Shown here one piece after another: positions 54,514 to 63,180 of a stretch of 64,000 bases of DNA; the stretch's first letter is position 1; the number at the start of each line of letters is the position of its first letter. The position numbers and the translations under genes are program-made. Location of the stretch: IMG/VR virus record IMGVR_UViG_3300046459_000548, positions 1-64,000 of that record; one strand, given 5' to 3'. Below the pieces are notes generated by a model. The model had not been told where the DNA came from, did not search any database, and saw nothing but the letters and a program-made list of their open reading frames with translations. This DNA is from a virus.

Positions 54514-57177
54514 GTGCCTTGGAATGGCGGTACGCCCGAGCAGCCCTTTCCATCGCTGGGCCCGCAGATCGTCGAGCACATCGAGGAGTTCCTCTGCCAC
54601 GGCCCTGGCGACGTTGTCGGCGAGCCGATCGAACTGGACGATGAGTTCTACGCGTTCATCGTCAAGGCCTACCGTCTCGACCCGGAGACGGGCCGCCGTA
54701 TGTACCGGCGGGCGTTCCTGTCACGCGCGAAAGGGCGGGCCAAGTCGGAGATCGCCGGGATGCTCGTGTGCGCGGAGGCCCTGTTCCCGGTCCGCTTCGA
54801 CGGATGGGATGCGAACGGGGAGCCGGTCGGACGGCCGGTGAAGTCGCCGTTCATCCGCTGCCTGGCCACGGAAGAAGGCCAGTCGGGAAACACCTACGAC
54901 AACGTCTCGACGATGCTCGAGTATCTGGTCGAGAACCACGGTGACGACTTCCCGGGGATCGACATCGGCAAGTCGGCGCAGTCGTCGAGCCGGATCATCC
55001 TGCATCACCAGCGCGGCGAAATCACCCCGTCGACGGCGTCGTCTGCGGCGAAGGACGGCGGCAAGGAGACCTTCGCGGTGTTTGATGAGCCCATGGCTCT
55101 CGACACCCCCATACCAACCCCCGACGGCTGGAAGCAGATTGGCGACCTGAAAACCGGCGACTACGTCTACGGCGTGGACGGCCGCCCGATCCTCGTCTGG
55201 GGCGTAGCGCCGATCAAGCGCGATCGCCCCTGCTTCCGCGTGACCTTCGATGACGGCGCATCGGTGGTTACCGACGCCACTCACCGCTGGCACGTCTTCG
55301 ACCGCAAGTCCACTAAAAAGTGGGCCGAGTGGACGACGCAGCAGATGGCGGACGCCAACTGGTACGGCGGCAAGCGGTTCGCCGTGGCGCAGGCTGCAGC
55401 GCTGGAAGCCGACGAAACGACGCTCCCGCTGGACCCGTATGTCCTGGGATTGTGGCTCGGCGACGGAGACGAGCGCGCTGCAACGCTCGCCGTGGGTCGC
55501 GACGACCTCGACGGCATGCTCGCAGAGCTTCACCGCGTCGGGTTCACGACCTCCGTCTACGACTACTCGGAAGATCGGGGCGCCGTCGCGGTCCGGTTCA
55601 ACCACGGCCAGCGGTACGGCAAGAGCGGCACCTCGCAAGGCGCGCTGCGGGCGCTGGGAGTGCTGGAGAACAAGCATGCTCCGGACTCCTACCTATGGGC
55701 GTCCCGCGAGCAGCGCTTGGCGCTCCTGCAGGGCCTGATGGACAGCGACGGCTACGTCAACGAGCGCGGGAACTGCATCTTCACGAGCTCCTCGCGCGCC
55801 CTGGCGGACGCTGTTGTCCAGCTGGTGCGCTCGCTGGGCTGGCGCACGAGCGCAGGCCACTGGAGTTCGGACGAGCGCTGGAAGTCGCGGGTCACGGGAA
55901 CGTGGCGGGTCTCTTTCACGCCGTCAGGGATGGTTCCGTTCCGCATGAAGCGCAAGGCGGAGCGCTGCCGCCCGGTGGTCGCCGAGAAGACTCGGGCGAT
56001 CACGTCCATTGAGCCGGTGGAGTCGGTACCTGTCCGCTGCATCGCGGTGGACTCCGAAGATCACCTGTTCCTGGCTGGCGAGTCGATGCTTCCGACGCAC
56101 AACACGCACCTGTACGTGCTTCCGGAGCTGCGGCGCATGCACGGCACGGTCCGCCGCAACCTGCGGAAGCGCAAGGAAGCTGAACCGTGGTGCCTTGAGA
56201 CGTCGACGATGTACGAGCCGGGCCAGGACTCGGTGGCCGAAGCGACGCACACGTACTACAAGGCGATCAAGGAGGGGCGAGTTCGGGACGCGGACGCTGC
56301 CGGTCTCCTCTTCGATCATCGTCAGGCGAAGGACGGTACGGACCTCGCGGATCGTGACGCGCTCCTTGCTGGGCTCCGCGAGGCTTACGGGCCGGCCGCG
56401 GCCTGGATGGATCTGGACGGCATCGTTGCGGAGATTTGGGATCCGCAGTCGGCGCCTTCGGATTCGCGCCGGTACTGGTTGAACCAGCCGGTTGCGGCGG
56501 AGGATGCGCTGCTGGATCCGGCGGAGTGGGCGAAGTGTGCGTCGGAGCTTCGGCTCGAGGACGGCGACGACATCGTTCTCGGCTTCGATGGCGGCAAGTC
56601 GGATGACGCGACCGCGCTGGTCGCAATGCGGGTGTCGGACCGTCTCGTGCAGCCGCTGGGAATCTGGGAGCGCCCGGATGGTCCGCTGGCGAAGGGCTGG
56701 GAGGTCGACCGTAAGCAGGTCTCTGATCTGGTGGCGCATGCCTTCGGCCGCTACGGGGTGCGGGCGTTTTTCGCCGACGTGAAGCTGTGGGAGTCGTACA
56801 TCGACGAGTGGACGGACACCTACCGGGATGAACTGTTGGCGAAGGCGTCTGCGAAGTCGCTGATCGGCTACGACATGCGGGGGCATCAGCAGGAGTTGAC
56901 GAAGGCGACTGAGGCGCTGGTGCAGGCGATCGCAGACGGCAAGCTCCCGCACACGAACCATCCGATCTTGAACCGGCATGTCGGCAACGCGCGGCGCCGG
57001 CCGAACCGTTTCGGCGTCAGCTTCGGCAAGGAGTCGCGTGAGTCGCCAAAGAAAGTGGACGGGTTCGCGGCGATGCAGCTGGCGGATATGGCGAGGCGGG
57101 CGCTGCTCGCGTCGTCTGAGTGGACGAAGCGGCAGAAGAAGCGGCAGCGGACGGGGCGGGTTCATGGCTTTGGGTGA
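54514..57177 (+). CDS. Terminase large subunit, interrupted by an intein
   Basis: 887 residues from a GTG at 54514; 549 remain after removal of the intein (residues 193-530). In the ATPase half, RAFLSRAKGRAKSEIAGMLV (about 66-85) is the Walker A region of this TerL group, and FAVFDE (187-192) plus T531-HLYVLPELRRMHG give the Walker B strand FAVFDE-THLY once the intein is spliced out. The nuclease half has LGFDGGKSDDATALVAMRVS (near 688-707), FFADVKLWESYIDEW and NRHVGNARRRPN. It powers DNA entry into the procapsid and cuts the genome. Activity depends on splicing, since the intein splits the Walker B motif. Confidence 0.95.
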   Translation: MPWNGGTPEQPFPSLGPQIVEHIEEFLCHGPGDVVGEPIELDDEFYAFIVKAYRLDPETGRRMYRRAFLSRAKGRAKSEIAGMLVCAEALFPVRFDGWDANGEPVGRPVKSPFIRCLATEEGQSGNTYDNVSTMLEYLVENHGDDFPGIDIGKSAQSSSRIILHHQRGEITPSTASSAAKDGGKETFAVFDEPMALDTPIPTPDGWKQIGDLKTGDYVYGVDGRPILVWGVAPIKRDRPCFRVTFDDGASVVTDATHRWHVFDRKSTKKWAEWTTQQMADANWYGGKRFAVAQAAALEADETTLPLDPYVLGLWLGDGDERAATLAVGRDDLDGMLAELHRVGFTTSVYDYSEDRGAVAVRFNHGQRYGKSGTSQGALRALGVLENKHAPDSYLWASREQRLALLQGLMDSDGYVNERGNCIFTSSSRALADAVVQLVRSLGWRTSAGHWSSDERWKSRVTGTWRVSFTPSGMVPFRMKRKAERCRPVVAEKTRAITSIEPVESVPVRCIAVDSEDHLFLAGESMLPTHNTHLYVLPELRRMHGTVRRNLRKRKEAEPWCLETSTMYEPGQDSVAEATHTYYKAIKEGRVRDADAAGLLFDHRQAKDGTDLADRDALLAGLREAYGPAAAWMDLDGIVAEIWDPQSAPSDSRRYWLNQPVAAEDALLDPAEWAKCASELRLEDGDDIVLGFDGGKSDDATALVAMRVSDRLVQPLGIWERPDGPLAKGWEVDRKQVSDLVAHAFGRYGVRAFFADVKLWESYIDEWTDTYRDELLAKASAKSLIGYDMRGHQQELTKATEALVQAIADGKLPHTNHPILNRHVGNARRRPNRFGVSFGKESRESPKKVDGFAAMQLADMARRALLASSEWTKRQKKRQRTGRVHGFG
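55090..56103 (+). other. Class 3-type intein with LAGLIDADG endonuclease inside TerL
   Basis: Residues 193-530 of TerL (338 residues). It starts with Pro (PMALDTPIPTPDGWKQIGDL), without the usual Cys/Ser nucleophile. Block B VVTDATHRWHVF places Trp at intein position 67. Block F SVPVRCIAVDSEDHLFLAGE holds Cys at intein position 317. The end is SMLPTHN followed by Thr+1. Pro1, Trp67, block F Cys and Thr+1 are together the WCT signature of class 3 inteins. The endonuclease part has LDPYVLGLWLGDGDE and LLQGLMDSDGYV, the two LAGLIDADG motifs. It would splice itself out and could home into empty TerL genes. Confidence 0.9.
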
Positions 57178-57192
57178 GGGGGTGGGCGGCGC

Positions 57193-58608
57193 GTGGTGAT
57201 GGGCACGAATGAGACGGTGTCGACGGCGCAGCGCCTGCTAAAGCTGCGGGCCGATGAGCAGGTCCGGCTGAAGAAGATCGCCGACTATATGGCTGGCCGG
57301 CATGCGAGCGTGTATGTGCCGCGGGGTGCGCGGGCGGAGTACCGGTGGCTGCTGGAGCGGGCCAAGGTCAAGATCCTGCCGCTGATCGTGACGGTCGTCG
57401 CGCAGAACATGTACGTCGACGGGTACCGGCCGGCAGGCAAGGACGAGAACGCAGCGCCGTGGGCGACGTGGCAGGCGAACCGTCTGGATGCCCGTCAGCA
57501 TGGCGTCCACCGGGCGGCGCTGACGTATGGGGCCGCGTATACGGTGGTGATGCCGGGCACTCCGACGCCGGTGGTCACCCCGTTTTCGCCGCGTCGGTTG
57601 ACGGCCTTGTATGCGGATCCGGTGAATGACGAGTGGCCGCTGTATGCGGTCGAGGACCGGGTGGAGAACACGCCGGACGGTCAGCAGCGTGTGGTCCGCG
57701 TCTATGACGATCAGGCCAGGTATTCGCTGGTGTCGAAGGTCGACGGCTCGGACTTGCGGGCGGCGAAGGATACGCCGGTTCAGGAGCATGGTCTGGGCGT
57801 GTGTCCGGTGGTCCGGTTCGTCAACACCGACGATCTGGACGGCGACGGGGTGATGGGCGAGGTCGAGCCACTGATCGACGCCCAGGATCAGCTGAACATG
57901 ACCACCTTCAATCTGATGATGGCGCAGCAGTATGCGGCGTTCCGGCAGCGCTGGGTGACGGGCATGGTGCCTCCGGAGGACGAGTCAGGGAATCCGGTGG
58001 AGCCGTTCCGGTCCCGGGTGGATGGCCTGTTCGTCGCCGAGGACGCCGACACGAAGTTCGGCGAGTTCGGCGCTACGGACCTGAAGGGCTACCTGGACTC
58101 GACGGAGGCGACGATCCGGCACATTGCGACGCTGTCGCAGGTGCCTCCGTATCACCTGCTCGGGCACATGACGAACCTGTCGGCGGAAGCGCTGGCTGCG
58201 GCCCGGGACGGCCTGGACCGCAAGTGCGGTGAGCGCGAGTCGTCGTTCGGTGAGGCGTGGGAGCAGACGCTGCGTCTGGCGGGTCTCGCCGCTGGCGATC
58301 GGGAGGCGTGGGCGGACACTTCAGCGCAGGTCGTGTGGCGGGATACGTCGGCGCGGTCGCTGGCTCAGACAGTCGATGCGCTCGGCAAGCTGGTGACGAT
58401 GCTGGGTGTGCCGCCGCAGGAGCTTTGGGAGCGGGTACCGGGTGTGACGCAGACGGATGTGGAGCGCTGGAAGACGGCTGCCCACGAGACGGATGCGATG
58501 GCCCGCATGAACGACATCATCGCCAAGCAGATGGCTCCGCAGGTGCAGCAGCTCAATGGGGCGACTCCGGCTTCTCCGCCGCCTGCTGATCCGAAGGTAG
58601 CGGCGTGA
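57193..58608 (+). CDS. Portal protein
   Basis: 471 residues from a GTG at 57193 (GAGGGGGTGGGCGGC upstream; start within 6 bp uncertain because of GTGGTGATG). SPP1/HK97-like portal features: VTVVAQNMYVDGYRPAGKDE, YGAAYTVVMPGTPTPVVTPF (about 110-129), QDQLNMTTFNLMMAQQYAAF, and TIRHIATLSQVPPYHLLGHM followed by NLSAEALAAARDGLDRKCGE. It forms the dodecameric ring at one capsid vertex through which DNA enters. The C-terminal MAPQVQQLNGATPASPPPAD is disordered. It overlaps the MuF-like gene by 4 bp. Confidence 0.9.
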   Translation: MVMGTNETVSTAQRLLKLRADEQVRLKKIADYMAGRHASVYVPRGARAEYRWLLERAKVKILPLIVTVVAQNMYVDGYRPAGKDENAAPWATWQANRLDARQHGVHRAALTYGAAYTVVMPGTPTPVVTPFSPRRLTALYADPVNDEWPLYAVEDRVENTPDGQQRVVRVYDDQARYSLVSKVDGSDLRAAKDTPVQEHGLGVCPVVRFVNTDDLDGDGVMGEVEPLIDAQDQLNMTTFNLMMAQQYAAFRQRWVTGMVPPEDESGNPVEPFRSRVDGLFVAEDADTKFGEFGATDLKGYLDSTEATIRHIATLSQVPPYHLLGHMTNLSAEALAAARDGLDRKCGERESSFGEAWEQTLRLAGLAAGDREAWADTSAQVVWRDTSARSLAQTVDALGKLVTMLGVPPQELWERVPGVTQTDVERWKTAAHETDAMARMNDIIAKQMAPQVQQLNGATPASPPPADPKVAA

Positions 58609-59384
58609 CGGCGAGTTCGCAGTTGGCGTCGGGATATCGGCGGACGCAGGCGCTGCTGGCGGCCCGACTGGTGCAGCAGATCGCCAGGACGTGGCGGCAG
58701 CTGGTGAACCCGGCGAACGTCGATGCGTCGTGGCCTGCTCTGCGGGCGCTGCTGGTTCCGCTGGTGCAGCAGACCCGGGCGCAGTCGGCGACGCTGGCTG
58801 CCTCGGCATATATGCAGGCGCGGCATGCGGCTGGGGTTGAGGATGGGCTGTTCCATCCGCCCGTGCCGAGCGCCTTGGAGTTGCCGCGGCTGGAGGCCAT
58901 GTTGGATGTGACCGGCCCGGTGGAGTTCAAGCGTGCCATCGCCGCAGGCAAGACCGAGCAGCAGGCGGTGGACGCCGCGGCGGTGCGGATGGCGGGGTCG
59001 ACGCAGTATCTGGCGTTGGAGGGCGGCCGGTCGGTCATGCAGGAGGCGATCCGGCATGACGAGCGGGCGACGGGCTGGTCGCGGGTCACGGACAACGATC
59101 CGTGTGCATGGTGCGCGATGCTCGCCTCCCGCGGCCCGGTGTACAAGTCGGCGAAGACTGCGGGAGATCCACGGAAGGGCGGCACCTCGTACCACGACCA
59201 CTGCGGGTGCCAGGCGTGGCCTGCGTTCACGATGGACGAGCCGTTCGTCGGCCTCGCCGAGAAGCTGTATGAGGACTGGCGGCGTGAGACGCGGGGCACT
59301 GGCGGCCAGGATGCGGTGAACGCATTCCGTCGGTGGTGGGAAGCCGAAGGCCGGGCCGGGTACACGGCTCCGGCTCGACCGTAG
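58605..59384 (+). CDS. MuF-like head morphogenesis protein
   Basis: 259 residues from a GTG at 58605 (4-bp overlap with the portal gene). The C-terminal part has the Cys/His block VTDNDPCAWCAMLASRGPVY, then YHDHCGCQAWPAF (about 160-210), characteristic of phage MuF-type minor head proteins that bind the portal and are packaged. The N-terminal half is helical (RTQALLAARLVQQIARTWRQ). No toxin domain is fused, unlike some MuF proteins. Confidence 0.85.
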   Translation: MTASSQLASGYRRTQALLAARLVQQIARTWRQLVNPANVDASWPALRALLVPLVQQTRAQSATLAASAYMQARHAAGVEDGLFHPPVPSALELPRLEAMLDVTGPVEFKRAIAAGKTEQQAVDAAAVRMAGSTQYLALEGGRSVMQEAIRHDERATGWSRVTDNDPCAWCAMLASRGPVYKSAKTAGDPRKGGTSYHDHCGCQAWPAFTMDEPFVGLAEKLYEDWRRETRGTGGQDAVNAFRRWWEAEGRAGYTAPARP

Positions 59385-59399
59385 CGAGGGGAGGTGATC

Positions 59400-59663
59400 A
59401 TGGCGCAGCAGTCAGACCAGGAGATGCAGGATCTGGTGAAGGCCGGCAAGGCGATGCCCGCACCCGGGAAGTCGCCGGGCCGTTTCCCGATCGAGAACCG
59501 TCAGGACCTGGAGAACGCGATCCGCGCGGTGGGCCGGGTTCAGCCCAACACCGATGCGGCACGGGCTTCCGTGCGCCGCTTCATCCAGAAGCGGGCCGGC
59601 GAGCTCAAGCTGGAGAGCCTCATCCCGTCCAACTGGGCGGCGGACGGTTCACTGAAGCCCTGA
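59400..59663 (+). CDS. Small head-region protein
   Basis: 87 residues; the ATG at 59400 follows GAGGGGAGG at 5 bp. The centre has GRFPIENRQDLENAIRAVGR and VRRFIQKRAGELKLESLIPS, a pattern common to small proteins found beside MuF and scaffold genes of actinophages, and to host DUF6582-like proteins. It may be a minor capsid or processing factor. Confidence 0.75.
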   Translation: MAQQSDQEMQDLVKAGKAMPAPGKSPGRFPIENRQDLENAIRAVGRVQPNTDAARASVRRFIQKRAGELKLESLIPSNWAADGSLKP

Positions 59664-59816
59664 CCGCCCTCGGGGTGCCGGGTCGCCGCCGACAGGCAGC
59701 GGCTACCGGCAGCCCCCTATTTTGTGCGCTTGCCGACACGGCGGGCGCCTTTTTCATGCCCGAACGCCGTCTGCCCGGCAGGGCGAGGCGGCCATCCCGA
59801 CACGGGAGTCTCCATC

Positions 59817-60458
59817 ATGTCCGAATCCACTCCTGAGGCGGCCGTGGAGCCGTCCGGTGATGCGCAGGCGCAGCAAATGATTGCCGACGCTGTCACCGCA
59901 GGCCAGTTCCTCAACAAGCCCCAGGCTCCCCAGCCTGCGGCCACCCCCGTTACCCCGGCGGGCACCGAACCGGAGCCGAAGGACTGGGAGTCCGAGGCGA
60001 CGAAATGGAAGGCCCTGGCCAGGCAGCACGAGAACAAGCACCTGGCCGCTCTCGGCTTCAAGTCGAAGGACGAGATCGAAGCGCTGCGGCAGGCCGCCCA
60101 GAAGCACCAGGAAGCCGAGGACGCCCAGAAGACGGAGATCCAGCGGGCGACCGAGCGGGCGCAGACCTTCGAACAGCAGCTCGCCGACATGAAGGCGACG
60201 AACGCCCGGCTACTGGCCGCCGCGACACACAACATCCCCCCGGAGCTCATCGACCTCCTCGGATCGGGCACGGACGAAGAGATCAGCTCGCGGGCCGAAC
60301 TCCTCGCCGAACGTCTCAAGGCGTCGGCGCCGACCCCTGCAGTACCCAGCACGCAGCGCCCTGTTGAGGCGCTGACCGCCGGAGCGGCCCCGGCTTCCAG
60401 TTCGGCCGCCGCGACCCCGGACCAGTGGATTCGCAGCATGGCCGGCCGCACCCCCTGA
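59817..60458 (+). CDS. Scaffolding protein
   Basis: 213 residues, ATG at 59817 (ACGGGAGTCTCCATC upstream). Acidic, low-complexity ends and a central coiled coil (about 65-130: ATKWKALARQHENKHLAALG, AEDAQKTEIQRATERAQTFE, QQLADMKATNARLLAAATHN). Position directly before the major capsid gene, size and coiled-coil content are typical of HK97-type scaffolds that shape the procapsid and leave before packaging. Confidence 0.85.
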   Translation: MSESTPEAAVEPSGDAQAQQMIADAVTAGQFLNKPQAPQPAATPVTPAGTEPEPKDWESEATKWKALARQHENKHLAALGFKSKDEIEALRQAAQKHQEAEDAQKTEIQRATERAQTFEQQLADMKATNARLLAAATHNIPPELIDLLGSGTDEEISSRAELLAERLKASAPTPAVPSTQRPVEALTAGAAPASSSAAATPDQWIRSMAGRTP

Positions 60459-60532
60459 CCTGACCTGATCGCAGCTACCGGAGTTCCCACGCTACGGGGC
60501 CGGGGCCGCTGCATGCTCGGAAGGAGCACCCC

Positions 60533-61486
60533 GTGGCAACGACGTACAACTCTCTCATCAGCCGGGACGCCAGCAATGACCCGCTGGTGCCCACCCCTGT
60601 CAGCGCCGAGATCATCCAGGAGCTGCCGTCGATGTCGGCGCTGCTCACGCGGGCCAAGCAGGTCCCGATGAGCACGAAGACGCAGCGCCAGCCCGTCCTC
60701 GACGTGATGCCGCTCGCCTACTTCGTGGGCGGCGACACGGGTCTGAAGCAAACCACGGCGCAGGACTGGAAGAACGTCGACCTGATCGTCGAGGAGATCG
60801 CGGCGATCGTCCCGATCCCCGAGGCGTACCTCGACGACGCGCAGATGCCGATCTGGGACCAGGTCCGGCCGCGCCTCGTGGAGGCCATCGGCTCGAAGAT
60901 CGACGGCGCGGGTCTGTTCGGCACGGACAAGCCGTCGACGTGGCCGACCGCGATCTACCAGTCGGCGGTGGCCGCCGGAAACGTGGTCGTGTCCGGTGCG
61001 GGCGCCGACTTCGCGGTGGACGTCGCGTCCGCGGCGGGCAAGGTGTCCGAGGACGGGTTCGCCGTCAACGGCTTCGTGTCCCGCCCGGGTCTGACGTGGA
61101 AGCTGAACGGCATCCGGTCCGCCCAGGGCGTGCCGATCTACCAGCCGAACCTGCAGGGAACGCCGGGCGGCACGCTGTACGGCTACCCCATGTCGGAGCT
61201 CGCCAACGGCGCCTGGGTCTCCTCTGAGGCCGAGGTCATCATGGGCGACTGGTCGAAGGCCATCATCGGCCTGCGGCAGGACATCAGCTTCAAGATGTTC
61301 ACCGAGGGTGTCATCTCGGACGACAACGGCAAGGTCATCCTCAACCTGATGCAGCAGGACTCGGTGGCGATGCGCGTCGTCATGCGGGTGGCGTTCGCCA
61401 CGGCCAACCCGGCGACCCGGATCAACACGAACTCGGCGACCCGGTCCCCGTTTGCGGTCGTCCAGGCGACGACGCACCAGTCCTGA
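60533..61486 (+). CDS. Major capsid protein, HK97 fold
   Basis: 317 residues from a GTG at 60533 with GGAAGGAGCACCCC upstream. SAEIIQELPSMSALLTRAKQ, the E-loop-like PVLDVMPLAYFVGGDTGLKQ, the spine helix IPEAYLDDAQMPIWDQVRPR and the P-domain end GDWSKAIIGLRQDISFKMFT, DSVAMRVVMRVAFATANPAT are the order seen in HK97-fold capsid proteins. The scaffold is a separate gene, so no long N-terminal delta domain is present. It builds the icosahedral head. Confidence 0.9.
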   Translation: MATTYNSLISRDASNDPLVPTPVSAEIIQELPSMSALLTRAKQVPMSTKTQRQPVLDVMPLAYFVGGDTGLKQTTAQDWKNVDLIVEEIAAIVPIPEAYLDDAQMPIWDQVRPRLVEAIGSKIDGAGLFGTDKPSTWPTAIYQSAVAAGNVVVSGAGADFAVDVASAAGKVSEDGFAVNGFVSRPGLTWKLNGIRSAQGVPIYQPNLQGTPGGTLYGYPMSELANGAWVSSEAEVIMGDWSKAIIGLRQDISFKMFTEGVISDDNGKVILNLMQQDSVAMRVVMRVAFATANPATRINTNSATRSPFAVVQATTHQS

Positions 61487-61553
61487 TTCCGCCCCGGCGG
61501 CCGGCTTCTCCCGCGCCGAGCCGGCCGCCGCCCGGTGGAGATCGGAGACCCTG

Positions 61554-62567
61554 GTGCGTGTTCTGGCAATGCTTCACGCCTACCCCCCGGCGCACAATGC
61601 GGGGGCCGAATGGGCAGCTCACGGGCTGCTGAGAGATTTGGCGGCCCGCGGCCATCAGGTCGATGTGCTGTTGTCCCAGTCAGCCGGCGTGACTGTCGGC
61701 TACGAACTCGACGGGGTCAGGGTTCATCCGTACCGCGGCAAGGGCGATCCGATGCCCTGGATGCGCGGCGACGGCCGGGCGCACGTGGTGGTGACTCACC
61801 TGGAGAACACGCCGCGCGCGTCGATCCTCGCCGACTTGAACGCGATTCCGGTCGTGCACCTGCTGCACAACACGTTCTCCTTCACCAAGGCGTGGCTGGT
61901 CAAGGGCCTTCCGTCGCTGGTGGTGTACAACACGGCGTGGATGCGTGCCGACGTGGAGGCGTGGTGGGAGGCGGACCGGGGCGACCGGCCGATGCCTCCC
62001 GGCATGGTGGTCCGGCCCCCGGTGTACGTCGACGATTACCGGGCCACGCCGGGAAGCTGCGTCACCCTGATCAACCTGACGGAAGAGAAGGGCGCCAAGG
62101 TCTTCTACGGACTCGCCGAGCGGATGCCGCGCCGCAAATTTCTGGGCGTGGTCGGCGGCTATGGGCAGCAGATCGTCCGCGACGACCTCCCGAACGTGGA
62201 AATAGTCGAGCACACTCCTGGCCACGACATGGCCAAGCAGGTGTACGGGCGAACGAAAGTGCTGCTGGTGCCGTCGGTGTACGAGTCCTACGGGCGCGTC
62301 GCCGTGGAGGCCATGTGCTCGGGCATCCCCGTTGTCGCGCACCCCACGCCGGGGCTACTGGAGTCGTGCAGCGACGCCGGGGTCTTCTGTGACCGGGACG
62401 ACCTGGACGCGTGGGAGGCCGCAGTGAAGCGCCTCAACTCGCCGAAAATCTATCCGGAGGCATCGAAGGCCGCAGCGGCGCGAGCTGCTGAACTCGACCC
62501 GCGGACCCAACTCGATGCCTGGTGCACGGCGGTGGAGGGGGTGGCTGCACGTGGACGCCCTCGCTGA
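61554..62567 (+). CDS. GT4-family glycosyltransferase, copy 1
   Basis: 337 residues from a GTG at 61554 with GGAGACCCTG upstream. GT-B fold: N-terminal VLAMLHAYPPAHNAGAEWAA (about 3-22), C-terminal nucleotide-sugar domain with VTLINLTEEKGAKVFYGLAE, and VPSVYESYGRVAVEAMCSGIPV, whose E-x7-E pair contacts the sugar nucleotide. No membrane segment. It lies directly after the major capsid gene and overlaps the connector gene by 17 bp, so it is expressed with the head genes. It likely glycosylates virion proteins; modification of host surface glycans is an alternative. Confidence 0.85.
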   Translation: MRVLAMLHAYPPAHNAGAEWAAHGLLRDLAARGHQVDVLLSQSAGVTVGYELDGVRVHPYRGKGDPMPWMRGDGRAHVVVTHLENTPRASILADLNAIPVVHLLHNTFSFTKAWLVKGLPSLVVYNTAWMRADVEAWWEADRGDRPMPPGMVVRPPVYVDDYRATPGSCVTLINLTEEKGAKVFYGLAERMPRRKFLGVVGGYGQQIVRDDLPNVEIVEHTPGHDMAKQVYGRTKVLLVPSVYESYGRVAVEAMCSGIPVVAHPTPGLLESCSDAGVFCDRDDLDAWEAAVKRLNSPKIYPEASKAAAARAAELDPRTQLDAWCTAVEGVAARGRPR

Positions 62568-63180
62568 CCTGACCGCCCTGGCGGCCCGTCTCGGACGGCC
62601 ACTCCTGTCTGCGGAAGCCGACCGGGCCAGCGTCCTGCTGGACGACGCATCCGCGATGGTGCGCTCCTATACCGGGCAGACGTTCGCCCGGACCGACAAC
62701 GACACGATTGTGGTCCGCGCCCAGCAGGGCGAGATCCGGCTTCCCCAGCGCCCCGTCCGCGACGTGACGGTCGTGATCGCTGTCGGCGCGGGCGGCGCCC
62801 CGGACCTTCCGGTCGTCGGCTGGCAGTGGGACGGCCTGGACATCATCCGTACCTGCCAGGAATCGCCGGTGATCAACCTGCCGGAACGCTGGCACGAGGA
62901 AGACATTGCGGCCTATCCGGGCACCTATCGGGTGACCTACAGCCACGGCGGCACTGTCCCGCCCGACGTGGTGGCCGTTGTGGCGCGCATGGTGCTGCGG
63001 ACGCTGACCGCGCCGACGATGGCGGGCGGCGTGACGGGCGAGACCCTCGGCCCGTACAGCTACCGCACGGACGGGTCCGGCGTGGGCACGGGCGTGGTCA
63101 TGACGGACGACGACCGCAAGACGCTGGCCCTGGCCGGCTACCGGCGTAAGGCGGCCATGTCGATGGTGAGGTTCCGGTGA
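62551..63180 (+). CDS. Head-tail connector protein
   Basis: 209 residues from a GTG at 62551, inside the end of the glycosyltransferase gene. ALADLTALAARLGRPLLSAE, then RASVLLDDASAMVRSYTGQT and YPGTYRVTYSHGGTVPPDVV followed by a helix, and SYRTDGSGVGTGVVMTDDDR match the gp6/YqbG-like connector proteins that bind beneath the portal ring. It overlaps the second glycosyltransferase gene by 4 bp. Confidence 0.85.
   Translation: MDALADLTALAARLGRPLLSAEADRASVLLDDASAMVRSYTGQTFARTDNDTIVVRAQQGEIRLPQRPVRDVTVVIAVGAGGAPDLPVVGWQWDGLDIIRTCQESPVINLPERWHEEDIAAYPGTYRVTYSHGGTVPPDVVAVVARMVLRTLTAPTMAGGVTGETLGPYSYRTDGSGVGTGVVMTDDDRKTLALAGYRRKAAMSMVRFR

Noticed and set aside
61452-61554. Longer N-terminus for the first GT4 gene
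   Set aside because: The extra residues are Arg/Ser/Ala-rich and overlap the capsid gene end; the GTG at 61554 has a ribosome site and matches the start of the paralogue at 63177.
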